DNA from: Tautonia plasticadhaerens
GTDB taxonomy: Bacteria > Planctomycetota > Planctomycetia > Isosphaerales > Isosphaeraceae
Reading direction: 5' to 3'
Assembly (NCBI RefSeq): GCF_007752535.1
Contig: NZ_CP036426.1
Coordinates: 7,688,001 to 7,752,000, forward strand
Length of the DNA: 64,000 nt
Part shown: positions 25,811 to 36,062 of the stretch, piece by piece
Layout of the letters: each line of letters opens with the position of its first letter
Numbering within the stretch: the first letter of the stretch is position 1
Made by a program: the position numbers and the translations under genes
The notes under the pieces: generated by a model
What the model was told of the DNA's origin: nothing
The model's input: only the letters and a program-made list of their open reading frames with translations
Databases searched by the model: none

Positions 25811-26860
25811 TCAGAACTGGTCGGCGCTGATGACCTCGCCGCCCTTGCGGGTGGAGATGGCCTGCCAGACGCCGAACTGGGCCGGCGGGGTCACGACATA
25901 GCGCCCGGTGGCCTCCTGGGTCATGCCGATCGGCAGGCCCGTCGACCCGTCGAAGGGCATGGTGGCGATCGTGTCCTTGATGAAGCGGACCGAGCCGTCG
26001 CACATGGCCGCGTTCATGCCGCCGGGATGCATGCTCGACGCCGCCTGGACGAAGATCGACGTGTTGATCCCCCAGACGCCGGTGTGGGCGGTCGAGTCGG
26101 CCAGCCGGCGGTGCGGGTTCATCGGGAAGAGCGTGGTGAACAGGGTGTCGCCGTAATTGCCCGAGGTCCACCAGCCCCACTCCTGCTGCCCTCCCTGGTC
26201 CAGCTTGCCGAAGGCGTGCTCGCCCAGGAGCATCGTGTTGCTCGTGCCGTCCCGGATCTCGGCCAGCTTGGTGACGTTGTCGAAGGTGAAGATGCCGTTG
26301 GCCTGGCCCTTCATCACGCTGTAGTCGCGGGTGCCGCAGCCGGGCCAGTCGTAGCGGCCGGGCGAGTTCCAGGTGCCGTTGTTCCCCTTGTAGCTCAGGC
26401 GGCGCATGCCGTAGAACCGCTGCTCGGGGACGTCGCCGTCGCTCGGGCACCAGAGCAGGTTGACGCCGGTGATGGCCACCGTCGCGTTCGGCCCGGTCGC
26501 CCCGCCCTGGAAGTAGGGCAGGTCGAAGTTCTGCGCGTTGAACAGGGACTGCTGCTCGAAGTACGCCAGGGCCGCGAGGAAGAGGCTCCCCTCGTGCCCG
26601 CCGCCGCAGCCGCCGTAGAAGTTCAGGTTCTTCCAGGAACCCATCGGGAAGGAGCCGTTGGAATCGACGTAGTTGTGCAGGCCCAGGGCGAGCTGCTTGA
26701 GGTTGTTGGTGCACTGGGCGCGTCGGGCGGCCTCCCGCGCCGCCTGCACGGCGGGCAGCAGCAGGGCGATCAGCACGCCGATGATGGCGATCACCACCAG
26801 CAGCTCGATCAGCGTGAAGCCGCGAGGCCCGTCAGGGCGACGTGATGTCCGAGTCCTCAT
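25811..26860 (-). CDS. DUF1559 domain protein with type IV prepilin-like N-terminus
   Basis: 349 aa, a family expanded almost exclusively in planctomycetes. ATG at 26860 is chosen over the open extension to 26911 because TGGAGAAAG lies 5 bases upstream and the prepilin motif then falls near residue 14: GFTLIELLVVIAIIG, with cleavage expected after Gly and Glu at +5. The hydrophobic helix continues through LIALLLPAVQAAREAARRAQ. DUF1559 signatures follow: NLKQLALGLHNYVDSNGSFP, LGEHAFGKLD, SSMHPGGMNAAMCDGSVRF and the FGVWQAISTRKGGEVIS tail. Function unknown; assumed to be an exported pseudopilin or H-X9-DG surface protein. The gene upstream is a small lipoprotein. Confidence 0.93.
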   Translation of the reverse strand: MRTRTSRRPDGPRGFTLIELLVVIAIIGVLIALLLPAVQAAREAARRAQCTNNLKQLALGLHNYVDSNGSFPMGSWKNLNFYGGCGGGHEGSLFLAALAYFEQQSLFNAQNFDLPYFQGGATGPNATVAITGVNLLWCPSDGDVPEQRFYGMRRLSYKGNNGTWNSPGRYDWPGCGTRDYSVMKGQANGIFTFDNVTKLAEIRDGTSNTMLLGEHAFGKLDQGGQQEWGWWTSGNYGDTLFTTLFPMNPHRRLADSTAHTGVWGINTSIFVQAASSMHPGGMNAAMCDGSVRFIKDTIATMPFDGSTGLPIGMTQEATGRYVVTPPAQFGVWQAISTRKGGEVISADQF

Positions 26861-27018
26861 GTACTTTCTCCAGCGACTTGCTTCGTCCCACGCACGATGG
26901 CGACTCGCCACGAAGGGATGAATGACGGAATCAATGCAAAATCACGAGGAGGATCGCGGCCGACCGCTCCCCGATCCCAGGACTCGAGGCAGGGGGGCCA
27001 CCCTTTCGATCGCGCGGG

Positions 27019-27216
27019 TCACCGCGCCCCGCCGGCATCGGGAGGGGTGGCCTGGGTCCCGAAGGGATCGTCGATCGACTTCGAGACGGTCTCCTTGTCA
27101 TCCTCCGTCGAGATGACGGGGAGTTCGGATCCGCCCGAGCAGCCCCCGAGGGACAGGACGAAGGCCGTGCCGAGGGAGAACTTGCGGAGCGTCGGGGCGT
27201 TTCGGACGAGAAGCAT
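27019..27216 (-). CDS. Small predicted lipoprotein
   Basis: 65 aa from the ATG at 27216. A basic start and hydrophobic stretch (KFSLGTAFVLSLGGCSGGS) ends in the lipobox LSLGGC, followed by a short acidic domain (ELPVISTEDDKETVSKS) with a Pro/Gly tail. The frame is open to 27312 but the extra part has no coding character. Tiny lipoproteins of this type are commonly found next to DUF1559 genes; the DUF1559 gene starts 158 bases downstream, supporting an operon. Function unknown. Confidence 0.65.
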   Translation of the reverse strand: MLLVRNAPTLRKFSLGTAFVLSLGGCSGGSELPVISTEDDKETVSKSIDDPFGTQATPPDAGGAR

Positions 27217-27980
27217 CGGCGGCCAAACTCCGGGAAGGGTCGATGAGGGCGATTGGGCGTGTGGTGTCTGGTGGCGTGCCCCAGACACACCAACACCCAT
27301 CCACCTGAACATCCAGGATCACAATCAGTCGCCACGTCGGGCTCGCGGGCCCCATCCTAATCGGTGGCTTCCGGCGATGTACAGCATCGACCCGGGGTCG
27401 AGTCCGACGGACTCGACCCCGGGACGATGGGCGGTCGAGGCCGCCTCCGGTCGGCGGCCACCCCTCGGGACCGCCTCGGCGATCGATCCCCGGGCGACCC
27501 GGCGGGGCCGCCCTGGGGCCCGATCGCCGAGGAGAACGCCGGCTCCGGTCGCCGGGGATCCGGAGGCGGCAGGGCCCGACTGTACCGCTCGCCCGGGTCG
27601 TCCCGGGGCACGCCGTCGACGCTCGCAAGGAGGCTCGGGATCGGGTGGCCGGGGACGGGTCGAACCATGGCGGCCTCGCTTGCTTCGCCTCGGTGCATGC
27701 TCTAGAATGGCTCAGTTGACGAGTGGCGGGTGCCGCACCGGAGGGCCCATCGGGTGCGGCGAAGATCGGGCAGCATGCGGACGGAGCGACCCTCGCCCGA
27801 GCCTTCGGTCGGACCCCCTTCGCCGCCAGGTCACCCCGGCCCGACCCTCGGATCGTCCCCGGGGGGCGACCGGGCGTGCCACCGACCGGCGGCCTACGCT
27901 CGCCGATCCGAGATCGATCCGCGAGGCCGGGCCGGCCGCTCGTCAGTCCGTCTCCCCTCGATGCGACGAAAGGACCAGGT
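27217..27980. other. Gene-free stretch upstream of the small lipoprotein and clpX
   Basis: Seven hundred bases between divergently read genes with no convincing CDS on either strand; candidate frames at 27357-27698 have no recognisable protein character. A perfect 33-base palindrome lies at 27391-27423 (arm CCCGGGGTCGAGTCCG, single-base loop). Around 27714 there is TAGAAT as a weak candidate -10 for clpX but no matching -35. The rest shows nothing I can name. Confidence 0.5.
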
Positions 27981-29450
<1,470 letters not shown>

Positions 29451-29483
29451 GCCCGTCCGGGTCGCGGCGATGACCACCCCTCC

Positions 29484-29521
29484 CCGTCGGCCGATGCCCC
29501 CCGGCATCGGCCGACGGCCGT
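29484..29521 (+). terminator. clpX terminator hairpin
   Basis: A 15-bp perfect stem (CCGTCGGCCGATGCC at 29484-29498, GGCATCGGCCGACGG at 29503-29517) with a CCCC loop, 34 bases after the clpX stop, followed by CCGTTTGGGCCTTTATC, a weak T-rich tail. Confidence 0.75.
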
Positions 29522-29588
29522 TTGGGCCTTTATCATCCCCGCCCGACATCCGATCTCCCCGCCCCCCCGTCTCCCCGGGAGGCCCCGG

Positions 29589-30274
29589 ATGAGCACGACC
29601 CGCCGCGACCCCCGACGCACCCTCCCCCCGCTCGTCCCCGGTCAGCGGGTGGACCTGCCCACCTTCCACGAGCGCTCTGAGGCGATGCCGCCGGGCACCC
29701 GGGCCGAATTGATCGGAGGAGTCGTCCGTATGCCCTCCCCCGTCTTCGACGACCATGCCGAGGCCGACCACGCGGTGACCTTCTGGCTCGTCTCGTACAA
29801 GCGGGCGACCCCCGGCCTCCGCAGCGGCAGCAACGCCTCCACGATCCTCGGGCCCGATGCCGAGGTGCAGCCCGACTCCCAGCTCCGCCTCCCCGCCGAG
29901 GCCGGCGGCCGGGCCCGGGTCGACGGCGGCTACATCACCGGCCCTCCGGAGCTGGTCGTCGAGGTCTCCGGCTCCAGCCGCCCATACGACCTGGGCAAGA
30001 AGAAGGATGCGTATGAACGCGCCGGCGTGCCCGAATACGTGGTCGTCGGCCTCGATCCCCCCGCCGTCCGCTGGTTCGTGCTCCGGGGCGGGACCTACGC
30101 CGACCTGCCCCCGGCCCCGACGGCCTGATCCGATCGGCGGTCTTCCCCGGCCCCTGGCTCGACCCCGGCGCCCTGCTCGCCGGCGACCTCGACCGCCTCC
30201 TCGGCGCCCTCGACCTGGGCCTCGCCTCCCCCGAGCACCTCGCCTTCGCCGGGCGCCTGGGACGGAAGGGCTGA
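29589..30274 (+). CDS. Uma2-family nuclease-fold protein, frameshifted near the C-terminus
   Basis: The frame from 29589 (ATG 8 bases after a purine-rich GGGAGG) reads an Uma2/DUF820 domain (about 179 aa): ELIGGVVRMPSPVFDDHAEA, LGPDAEVQPDSQLRL, ELVVEVSGSSRPYDLGKKKD (acidic pair and Lys of the nuclease fold) and AYERAGVPEYVVVGLD, then stops at 30128. The normal Uma2 C-terminus is present one frame over: DGLIRSAVFPGPWLDPGALL then ASPEHLAFAGRLGRKG with a stop at 30272-30274. Adding one base near the C-runs at 30108-30118 joins the two. With that base the protein would be about 228 aa, a full-length Uma2. The first part is intact, so the annotated fold is certain; whether the break is real or a read error is not. 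Confidence 0.85.
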
Positions 30275-30451
30275 CGCCCACCCTCCCGAGGTCCCGAAGG
30301 AGAGTCCTCCCCTTCAGATGCTCGCATCGGCACGAAATCGGCCGTCTCCCCGAAGGGGTAGCGACGGGCGCGTCCACCCCTTAAGCTCTTCGGGGCCGCC
30401 GGTCGCCGGGACTCGGCGAGGGACGCGGGGCCGAACGAGCGAGCCGACCCG

Positions 30452-32383
30452 ATGCGACTGAGCGTCCGCACCCTGGCCGAACTGATCGCCCTGGCGGCGA
30501 TCGCCGTCGGCCTCTGGGACCTGCACCGGTCCTCCCGCCCCCCCGAGCCGCTGTTGAGGGCCCTGAAGCACGGCGACGAGGGCGAGAAGGTCGCCGCCCT
30601 GCGCGGCCTGAGCCTGCTGGGGGACGACGGCCCCCCGGTCGTGCCCGAGTTGATCGCCGCCGCCCGGGACGACCCCTCGCCCGCCGTCCGTCGCGGGGCC
30701 ATCTTCGCGATGATGCGGATCGCCTTGGTCGAGCCCCCCGACGAGCATCCCATCGACGAGGCCCTCGCCGTCCCTCCGCCGCCCACCCCGCCGGGGCAGC
30801 CGCCGGCCCCCCCTCCCCGGCCTCCCCAATCGGCGAAGATGCTCAGACCCCGGGCCGGGGAGGTGGCCACGGTCATCGCCGACCGGATGCGCACCGACCC
30901 CGATCCCTCCGTCCGCGCCTTCGCCATCCGGGCGCTCCGCAAGATCCTCAGCACGGCGATCCAGGAGCGATGGTCCGCGAGGGCCGCCCTCAAGCCGGGC
31001 CAGCCCCCTCCGCAGTTCGAAGGGACCGGCCCCTGGGTCGAGTCCACCTTCCGGGCCATCGCCGACCGCGCGGCAGAGGACCCCGATCCCGAGGTCGTCT
31101 CCCAGGCGATTGGCGCCCTCACCTCGTCCCGGCCCGTGCAGGAGCTGTTGACGGACCCCGGCCGGGCCGAGCTGTACCTCCGGCTGATCGGCGTGGATTC
31201 GGAGGACCCGGCCCTGCCCCCGCACCTGGAGGTCCTCCTGCTCAGCCGCCTGGTCCGGCTGGTCTACCCGGGCGAGGAGGCCTTCGATCCCCTGATCGAT
31301 CGGCTCGTCCGACGCGTGGCCGATCCCCCGACCGCCGGCCTCCCCGAGCTGACCTGGGAACGCGACCTGATCGAGACCGTCCGGGTCGCTTACGCGAGTC
31401 TGCTCTGGCAGGTCGCGCCCTCGCCGGAGCTGTTCGACGAACACCCCGAGGTCGGACGGGTACTGATCGACCTGATCGCCGACTCCGAGCGATACGGCCA
31501 TTCCTCCGGGGCGAACAATCAGTTCGAGGAATGGGTGAGGCGTCCCACGGCCGACCGGCTTCGGGTCGACCTCTACGGCGGATCGCGCGGCGCCTCCTGG
31601 GAGGGTGGCGGAATGAGCCTGCCGGACCTCAGAGACGCCGCCCTGTCGGCGTTCGCTCGGGACGCGAGGTTCCTCGACGTACTCTGGCCTCGGATGGACC
31701 GCCATTCCCGGCTGGGCTGGCTCGGCGGGCACTGGTCATTCGGGCCCTCCGGAGAGTGGTCCGGCCTGGCCCCCCTGCTCGACGCCCCCGAGGTCCGCGC
31801 CGAACTCCCCCCCGACGAAGCCGAGGCCCTCCTCTCCCGCCTCCTCGACGAGCCCGGCCCGACCCCCGAGGAGGACGGCGAACAGTCCCTCCGGCCGACG
31901 ATCCGGGAGATCGAGGACGAACGCCAGGGCCCGGGCCGGGGACGGGCACAGCTCCAGGCGCAGGGCCGGGACGGGCCCGCCTTCGACGCCACCCCGCTGG
32001 AGGCCGCCCGCCTGCGCCGGTCGATCCGCAACCTGGCGATCCTCGCCTACTTCGCCAGGGCCACCGATCCCGGCTCCGATGCCGTCTCCCGGCTGGTCGA
32101 CCGGCTCGTCCCGCTACTCGGCGCGGCCGACGTGCCGACGCGGACCCGGGCCGCGACGCTGCTCGGCTCGCTCGGCCCCGCCGCCTCCCCGGCCCGCCCG
32201 GCGCTGGAGTTGATGGCCATGGGTGACCCCGACGAGTCGTCCCGGGAGGCGGCCCGATACGCCCTCGACCAGCTCGACCCGGCTCCCGAGGGCGACCCGC
32301 CGCCGGACGTCCCCCGGCCTCCCACCTTCCCGACCTCGTCCGAGCCCGAGCCCGACCCGAGCCCCCCGGAACCCCTCCCATGA
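30452..32383 (+). CDS. Membrane-anchored HEAT-repeat protein (paralogue 1)
   Basis: 643 aa. ATG at 30452; N-terminal hydrophobic segment (LAELIALAAIAVGLWDL, about 8-24) is followed by repeated pairs of helices. Recognisable HEAT-like units include GEKVAALRGLSLLGDDGPPVVPEL, PSPAVRRGAIFAMMRI, PDPSVRAFAIRALRKI, PDPEVVSQAIGALTS, and a final PTRTRAATLLGSLGPAASPARP. Pro-rich linkers break the array near residues 105-130, and a charged insert lies near 480. HEAT solenoids mediate protein-protein contact and have no enzyme chemistry. It overlaps the next gene by four bases (ATGA) and the two share architecture and order of helices, so they are a tandem duplication. Partner unknown. Confidence 0.8.
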   Translation: MRLSVRTLAELIALAAIAVGLWDLHRSSRPPEPLLRALKHGDEGEKVAALRGLSLLGDDGPPVVPELIAAARDDPSPAVRRGAIFAMMRIALVEPPDEHPIDEALAVPPPPTPPGQPPAPPPRPPQSAKMLRPRAGEVATVIADRMRTDPDPSVRAFAIRALRKILSTAIQERWSARAALKPGQPPPQFEGTGPWVESTFRAIADRAAEDPDPEVVSQAIGALTSSRPVQELLTDPGRAELYLRLIGVDSEDPALPPHLEVLLLSRLVRLVYPGEEAFDPLIDRLVRRVADPPTAGLPELTWERDLIETVRVAYASLLWQVAPSPELFDEHPEVGRVLIDLIADSERYGHSSGANNQFEEWVRRPTADRLRVDLYGGSRGASWEGGGMSLPDLRDAALSAFARDARFLDVLWPRMDRHSRLGWLGGHWSFGPSGEWSGLAPLLDAPEVRAELPPDEAEALLSRLLDEPGPTPEEDGEQSLRPTIREIEDERQGPGRGRAQLQAQGRDGPAFDATPLEAARLRRSIRNLAILAYFARATDPGSDAVSRLVDRLVPLLGAADVPTRTRAATLLGSLGPAASPARPALELMAMGDPDESSREAARYALDQLDPAPEGDPPPDVPRPPTFPTSSEPEPDPSPPEPLP

Positions 32384-34011
32384 ACCCCGCCCCCTCGCCG
32401 GCCGGGCCCCCGGTCCGCCGCCGACGCGGCTGGCTCAGGCCCGGCCCCCGGGCCCTGGTCGAGCTGCTGGCGCTGGTCCTGGCCGTCCTCGGCTACGAGG
32501 CACTCCGACACCGGGGGGAGTTCCCCCGGCCGACCGCCCGGGCCCTCCGAAGCGGCAACGCCGCCGACCGGGCCGACGCCCTCCGCGCCCTCAGCCGGTT
32601 CGGCACCGCCGGGGTCGAGGCGATCCCGGCCCTCGCGACGACCCTCCGAAACGACCCCGACCCCGCCCTCCGCCGGGGAGCCGCCTTCGCCCTCGCCGCG
32701 GTCGCCGGCGGCGACGGCCCCCCCGAGCCGTTCCCGATCGAATTGCTGCTCTACGGCTCGGAGCACGTCATCACCACCCCGGCCGACGCCGTACGCCCCC
32801 CCAACCCGCCCCACCCCCGCGCCTCCGATGCCGCCTCGGTCCTCGTCGACGCGCTCCGAGCGGACCCCGACCCGACCGTACGCCTGGAGACGATCCGGTC
32901 CCTGACCCTGCTGCTCCGATCCGCCACCGGCACTCGCCCCCCGCTCCGGGGCGGCTACCCTCTGGGCCCGAACCCCGATCCGCCCCCCGAGCCTCGACCC
33001 GCCCCCGAGATCCCCCGCTGGGCCTTCGACGCCGCCCGGGCCCTGGCGGACCTGGCCGTCCCCGACGGCGAGCCCGACGCGGCTTCCCAGGCCGCCCTCG
33101 GCTGGGTTTTCATGGACCCCGCCTCCCCGGTGTTACTCGACGACGCCTCACGCTTCGCCCCCCTTCTCTCCTCCGCGGCTCGGGCCATCCGAGACGGCCA
33201 GCCGGACGCGCTGGACCGCATGATCGTGATGGCCGCCGCCACCGAAGCCCGCGGTTCGGCGCACCGATCCGACGCCTTCTTCGCCCTGATCCTGCCGGCC
33301 ATGGCCGGTCCCCCTCCCGAGGCCTACGGCGCGGTCCCGCTCGAGGCCCTCGCTCACCCCTTCTGGCTCGCCCTGCCCTCGGCCCGGCGGCTACGGGAGC
33401 ATCCCGAGGCCGTCGACGCCTTCCTCCGTCTCCTGGTGATGGATCCGGGGTCCAATCCCTACACGCAGGGGGTGGCGACCGATCGTCCAGACCTCTCGGA
33501 GCGACTCCAGCGGTTCATCCACCGCGAGGCAGAGACCGACGGCTTGCCCGGGGCGCACCCGGCACCGATCGCCCTGGCCGCCATCCGGGAGGACCCGGCC
33601 ATCCTCGACATCCTCGGCCCCCGGGCTCAGGAGCCTCACTGGTCCGCGATCCTCATCGGGGTCGTCGACCAACAGGGCTGGGACGCCTTCGCCAAACTCC
33701 TCGACGACCCCGAGCCCCGCACCGGACTCTCGCCCGACCGGGCGGTGGACGCCGCCAATTACCTCCTCGACGCCGTCGCCGAGCTGCCCGACCAGCTGGC
33801 CTATCCCCGACGATTGGGGCTCGCCCTCGCCTCCTACTTCCTCAAGGCCGTCCCCCCCGATTCCCCGAGCATCGCCCGCCATGCCGAGCTGCTCGACGCG
33901 CTCTCGGACGCATCCGAGCCCGAGCCGAATGCTAACCCCGTGATCTTCCCCGAGGGCACCATCAACGGAGTCTCCGCCTCCGAACCCGCCCCCGGCAACT
34001 CACCCCGGTGA
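32380..34011 (+). CDS. Membrane-anchored HEAT-repeat protein (paralogue 2)
   Basis: 543 aa, start 32380 overlapping the previous stop, so translation is probably coupled. Like its neighbour it has a basic N-terminus, a hydrophobic segment (ALVELLALVLAVLGYEAL, about 28-45), and HEAT-like helical pairs in the same order (NAADRADALRALSRFGTAG, VEAIPALATTLRNDPDPALR, RRGAAFALAAVAGGD, ADPDPTVRLETIRSLTLL). The shared FPRPTARALRSGN / PPEPLLRALKHGD start of the array marks the relationship. The C-terminal half is less regular and ends in a Glu/Pro-rich tail. Function unknown; both copies are probably periplasmic or cytoplasmic scaffolds tethered to the membrane. Confidence 0.8.
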   Translation: MNPAPSPAGPPVRRRRGWLRPGPRALVELLALVLAVLGYEALRHRGEFPRPTARALRSGNAADRADALRALSRFGTAGVEAIPALATTLRNDPDPALRRGAAFALAAVAGGDGPPEPFPIELLLYGSEHVITTPADAVRPPNPPHPRASDAASVLVDALRADPDPTVRLETIRSLTLLLRSATGTRPPLRGGYPLGPNPDPPPEPRPAPEIPRWAFDAARALADLAVPDGEPDAASQAALGWVFMDPASPVLLDDASRFAPLLSSAARAIRDGQPDALDRMIVMAAATEARGSAHRSDAFFALILPAMAGPPPEAYGAVPLEALAHPFWLALPSARRLREHPEAVDAFLRLLVMDPGSNPYTQGVATDRPDLSERLQRFIHREAETDGLPGAHPAPIALAAIREDPAILDILGPRAQEPHWSAILIGVVDQQGWDAFAKLLDDPEPRTGLSPDRAVDAANYLLDAVAELPDQLAYPRRLGLALASYFLKAVPPDSPSIARHAELLDALSDASEPEPNANPVIFPEGTINGVSASEPAPGNSPR

Positions 34012-34145
34012 GGGCCAGGACCGGCCCGGTCGGCCTCGGACGGGGACGGGGCCCAGATCGTCGGGAAAAACCGGGAACAATCGCGGCCCCTCGTGGCATT
34101 ACTCGTGACGATCGACGACCCTGACCGTCACGGAGGACGCCCCTC

Positions 34146-36062
34146 GTGCCGACCCGCCGCACCCCCTCGACCGCCTCGAACGCGCTGCGGACCCTGTTCA
34201 ACCTCGGGGTGATCGGCAACCTGACCGACGGTCAGCTCCTGGAACGCTTCGCCACCCGGGACGGCGAGGCGGCCGAGCTGGCCTTCGCGGCGATCGTCGA
34301 GCGACACGGCCCGATGGTCCTCCGCGCCTGCCGATCGGTCCTCGCCGACCCCCACGACGCGCAGGACGCCTTCCAGGCCACCTTCCTCGTCCTCGCCCGG
34401 CGGGCCGAGGCCCTCTGGGTCCGGGACTCGATCGGCCCCTGGTTGTTCTCCGTCGCCCTCCGGGTCTCCCGGCACTCCCGGGCCGCCGACGCCCGCCGCC
34501 GGCGTCACGAGCGGCGATCGGCCGAGCATTTTTCCCGATCGGTGGTCGACGACCCGAGCGTCGAGCCCGACCCCTCGGAATCCCCCCTGCTCGCCGAGCT
34601 GGACCGCCTGCCTGCTCGGTTCCGGGATCCGGTCGTCCTCTGCGACCTCCAGGGCCGCTCCTACGACCAGGCGGCCCGGCACCTCGGCCTGCCCGTCGGC
34701 ACGCTCAAGAGCCGGCTCGCCCGGGGCCGGTCCCGGCTCCGAGACCGGCTCCGACGCCTCGGGCTCTCCCCGGGCTTCGCCGCGACGGGCGTCCGCCTGC
34801 CCTCCGCGCTGATCGACTCCACCTCGTCCGCCGCCATGCGAGCCGCGTCGGGCGTGGCGACGGCCGGGACGGTCCCGGCCTCGGTGATCCTGCTCGCCTC
34901 CGGAGCGCTGTGGATGATGCGCCTCGCTTCCTTCGCCCGATGGACCGCCGCCGCCCTCGCGGTTTCGCTCACCGGCGTCGGCCTCGCCGCCGCCGCCGCC
35001 CTGTTCCCCTCCCAGGAGCCGCCGCCCCCGGCCCCGGCGTCGGCCTCGGCGCCGAAGGCCGCCCCGGCGGTCGCACCGCCCGAAGCCGACCCGGGGCCGG
35101 TCATCTCCTTCGACGTGCGGTTCATCGAGGTCCCCGGCCTCATGGCCAGGTCGATGGGGATCGATTTCGACTTCGGCTCCGAGCCCCCGATGGGCCTCTC
35201 CTTCCTCTCCGACCTGGAGGCGAGGCTGTTCGCCGACGCCCTGACGGCGATCCCGGACGTGACGATCGTCCAGGCCCCCCGGGTCACGACCTATCCCGGC
35301 GCGGCCGCGACCGTCGCCCATTCCCGGGCCGGGGAGGGCACGGATCTGCCCCTCCCCGGCCGATCAGTGCCCGAGCCCCTCGAACTCGGCATCCCTCGGG
35401 CCGAGCCGGACCCGGTCAAGGCCGCCGAACCGATCCCGGAGGGGATCGTCGCCACGCTCACGGGCAGGCCGTCGGACGACGGCAGGTCCCTGACGATCGA
35501 CCTCGACATCCGGGACGTCCACGTCGTCGAGCGGCACGAGCTGGTGTTCTACGCCAACAACGGGAAATACATCGGGGACTTCCCCGAGGTCGTCCGCACC
35601 CGATTCGATCAGCGGGTGACGATCCCCGACCGTGCCGACTCGGCCCTGCTCGTCAGTCTTGGCCTCCGAAGGACGGCCACCATGGGCCGCTCCTCGATCT
35701 CCGACCATTATGTCCTGATCCGAGCCCGGACCATCCCCCTGGACCCACCACTGGCGATACCGGCCGACTCGCCCAAGCCCCGGCCGGCCCCGGCCGGCAT
35801 GACCCGGCCGCTCGGGAGCCCCCACGACACGATCGAGCCGCTGCCGGCCCCGACCGAGTCGCTCAAGCCGCTGCCGGCCCCGAGCGACTCGCTCAAGCGG
35901 CTGCCGATCTGGGGCGGGATGACCCGGCCGTCCGGGAGCCCGGTCGACACATTGATTCCCCTCCCGGCCCCGGTCGACGCGAAGGACGGGCCGCCGTTGA
36001 GCTGGTCGCTCGACCCTCGAAGCCGCCGGGGCCTCCCGTCAGGCCCCGGCATCGGCCAGTGA
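34146..36062 (+). CDS. ECF sigma factor fused to a membrane segment and secretin-like domain
   Basis: 638 aa, GTG start at 34146 with CGGAGGAC about 10 bases upstream. Residues 1-220 are a full ECF sigma factor: LLERFATRDGEAAELAFAAI, LRACRSVLADPHDAQDAFQA (region 2), then LDRLPARFRDPVVLCDLQG with the region-4 helix-turn-helix YDQAARHLGLPVGTLKSRLA. One or two transmembrane segments follow (about 245-290: VILLASGALWMMR, AAALAVSLTGVGLAAAAAL). Residues 318-480 resemble the secretin/pilus-like unit ISFDVRFIEVPGLMARSMG through PDVTIVQAPRVTTYPGAAAT, then a beta-rich RSLTIDLDIRDVHVVER. The tail has near-repeats LPAPTESLKPLPAPSDS. The arrangement puts the sensor outside and the sigma factor inside; release by proteolysis would be a plausible activation (inference). 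It overlaps the convergent aminotransferase by 24 bases. Confidence 0.85.
   Translation: MPTRRTPSTASNALRTLFNLGVIGNLTDGQLLERFATRDGEAAELAFAAIVERHGPMVLRACRSVLADPHDAQDAFQATFLVLARRAEALWVRDSIGPWLFSVALRVSRHSRAADARRRRHERRSAEHFSRSVVDDPSVEPDPSESPLLAELDRLPARFRDPVVLCDLQGRSYDQAARHLGLPVGTLKSRLARGRSRLRDRLRRLGLSPGFAATGVRLPSALIDSTSSAAMRAASGVATAGTVPASVILLASGALWMMRLASFARWTAAALAVSLTGVGLAAAAALFPSQEPPPPAPASASAPKAAPAVAPPEADPGPVISFDVRFIEVPGLMARSMGIDFDFGSEPPMGLSFLSDLEARLFADALTAIPDVTIVQAPRVTTYPGAAATVAHSRAGEGTDLPLPGRSVPEPLELGIPRAEPDPVKAAEPIPEGIVATLTGRPSDDGRSLTIDLDIRDVHVVERHELVFYANNGKYIGDFPEVVRTRFDQRVTIPDRADSALLVSLGLRRTATMGRSSISDHYVLIRARTIPLDPPLAIPADSPKPRPAPAGMTRPLGSPHDTIEPLPAPTESLKPLPAPSDSLKRLPIWGGMTRPSGSPVDTLIPLPAPVDAKDGPPLSWSLDPRSRRGLPSGPGIGQ

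Noticed and set aside
27357-27698. Candidate ORFs on both strands in the gap upstream of clpX
   Set aside because: Arg/Pro-rich, no start signal and no recognisable protein pattern; overlap each other on opposite strands.
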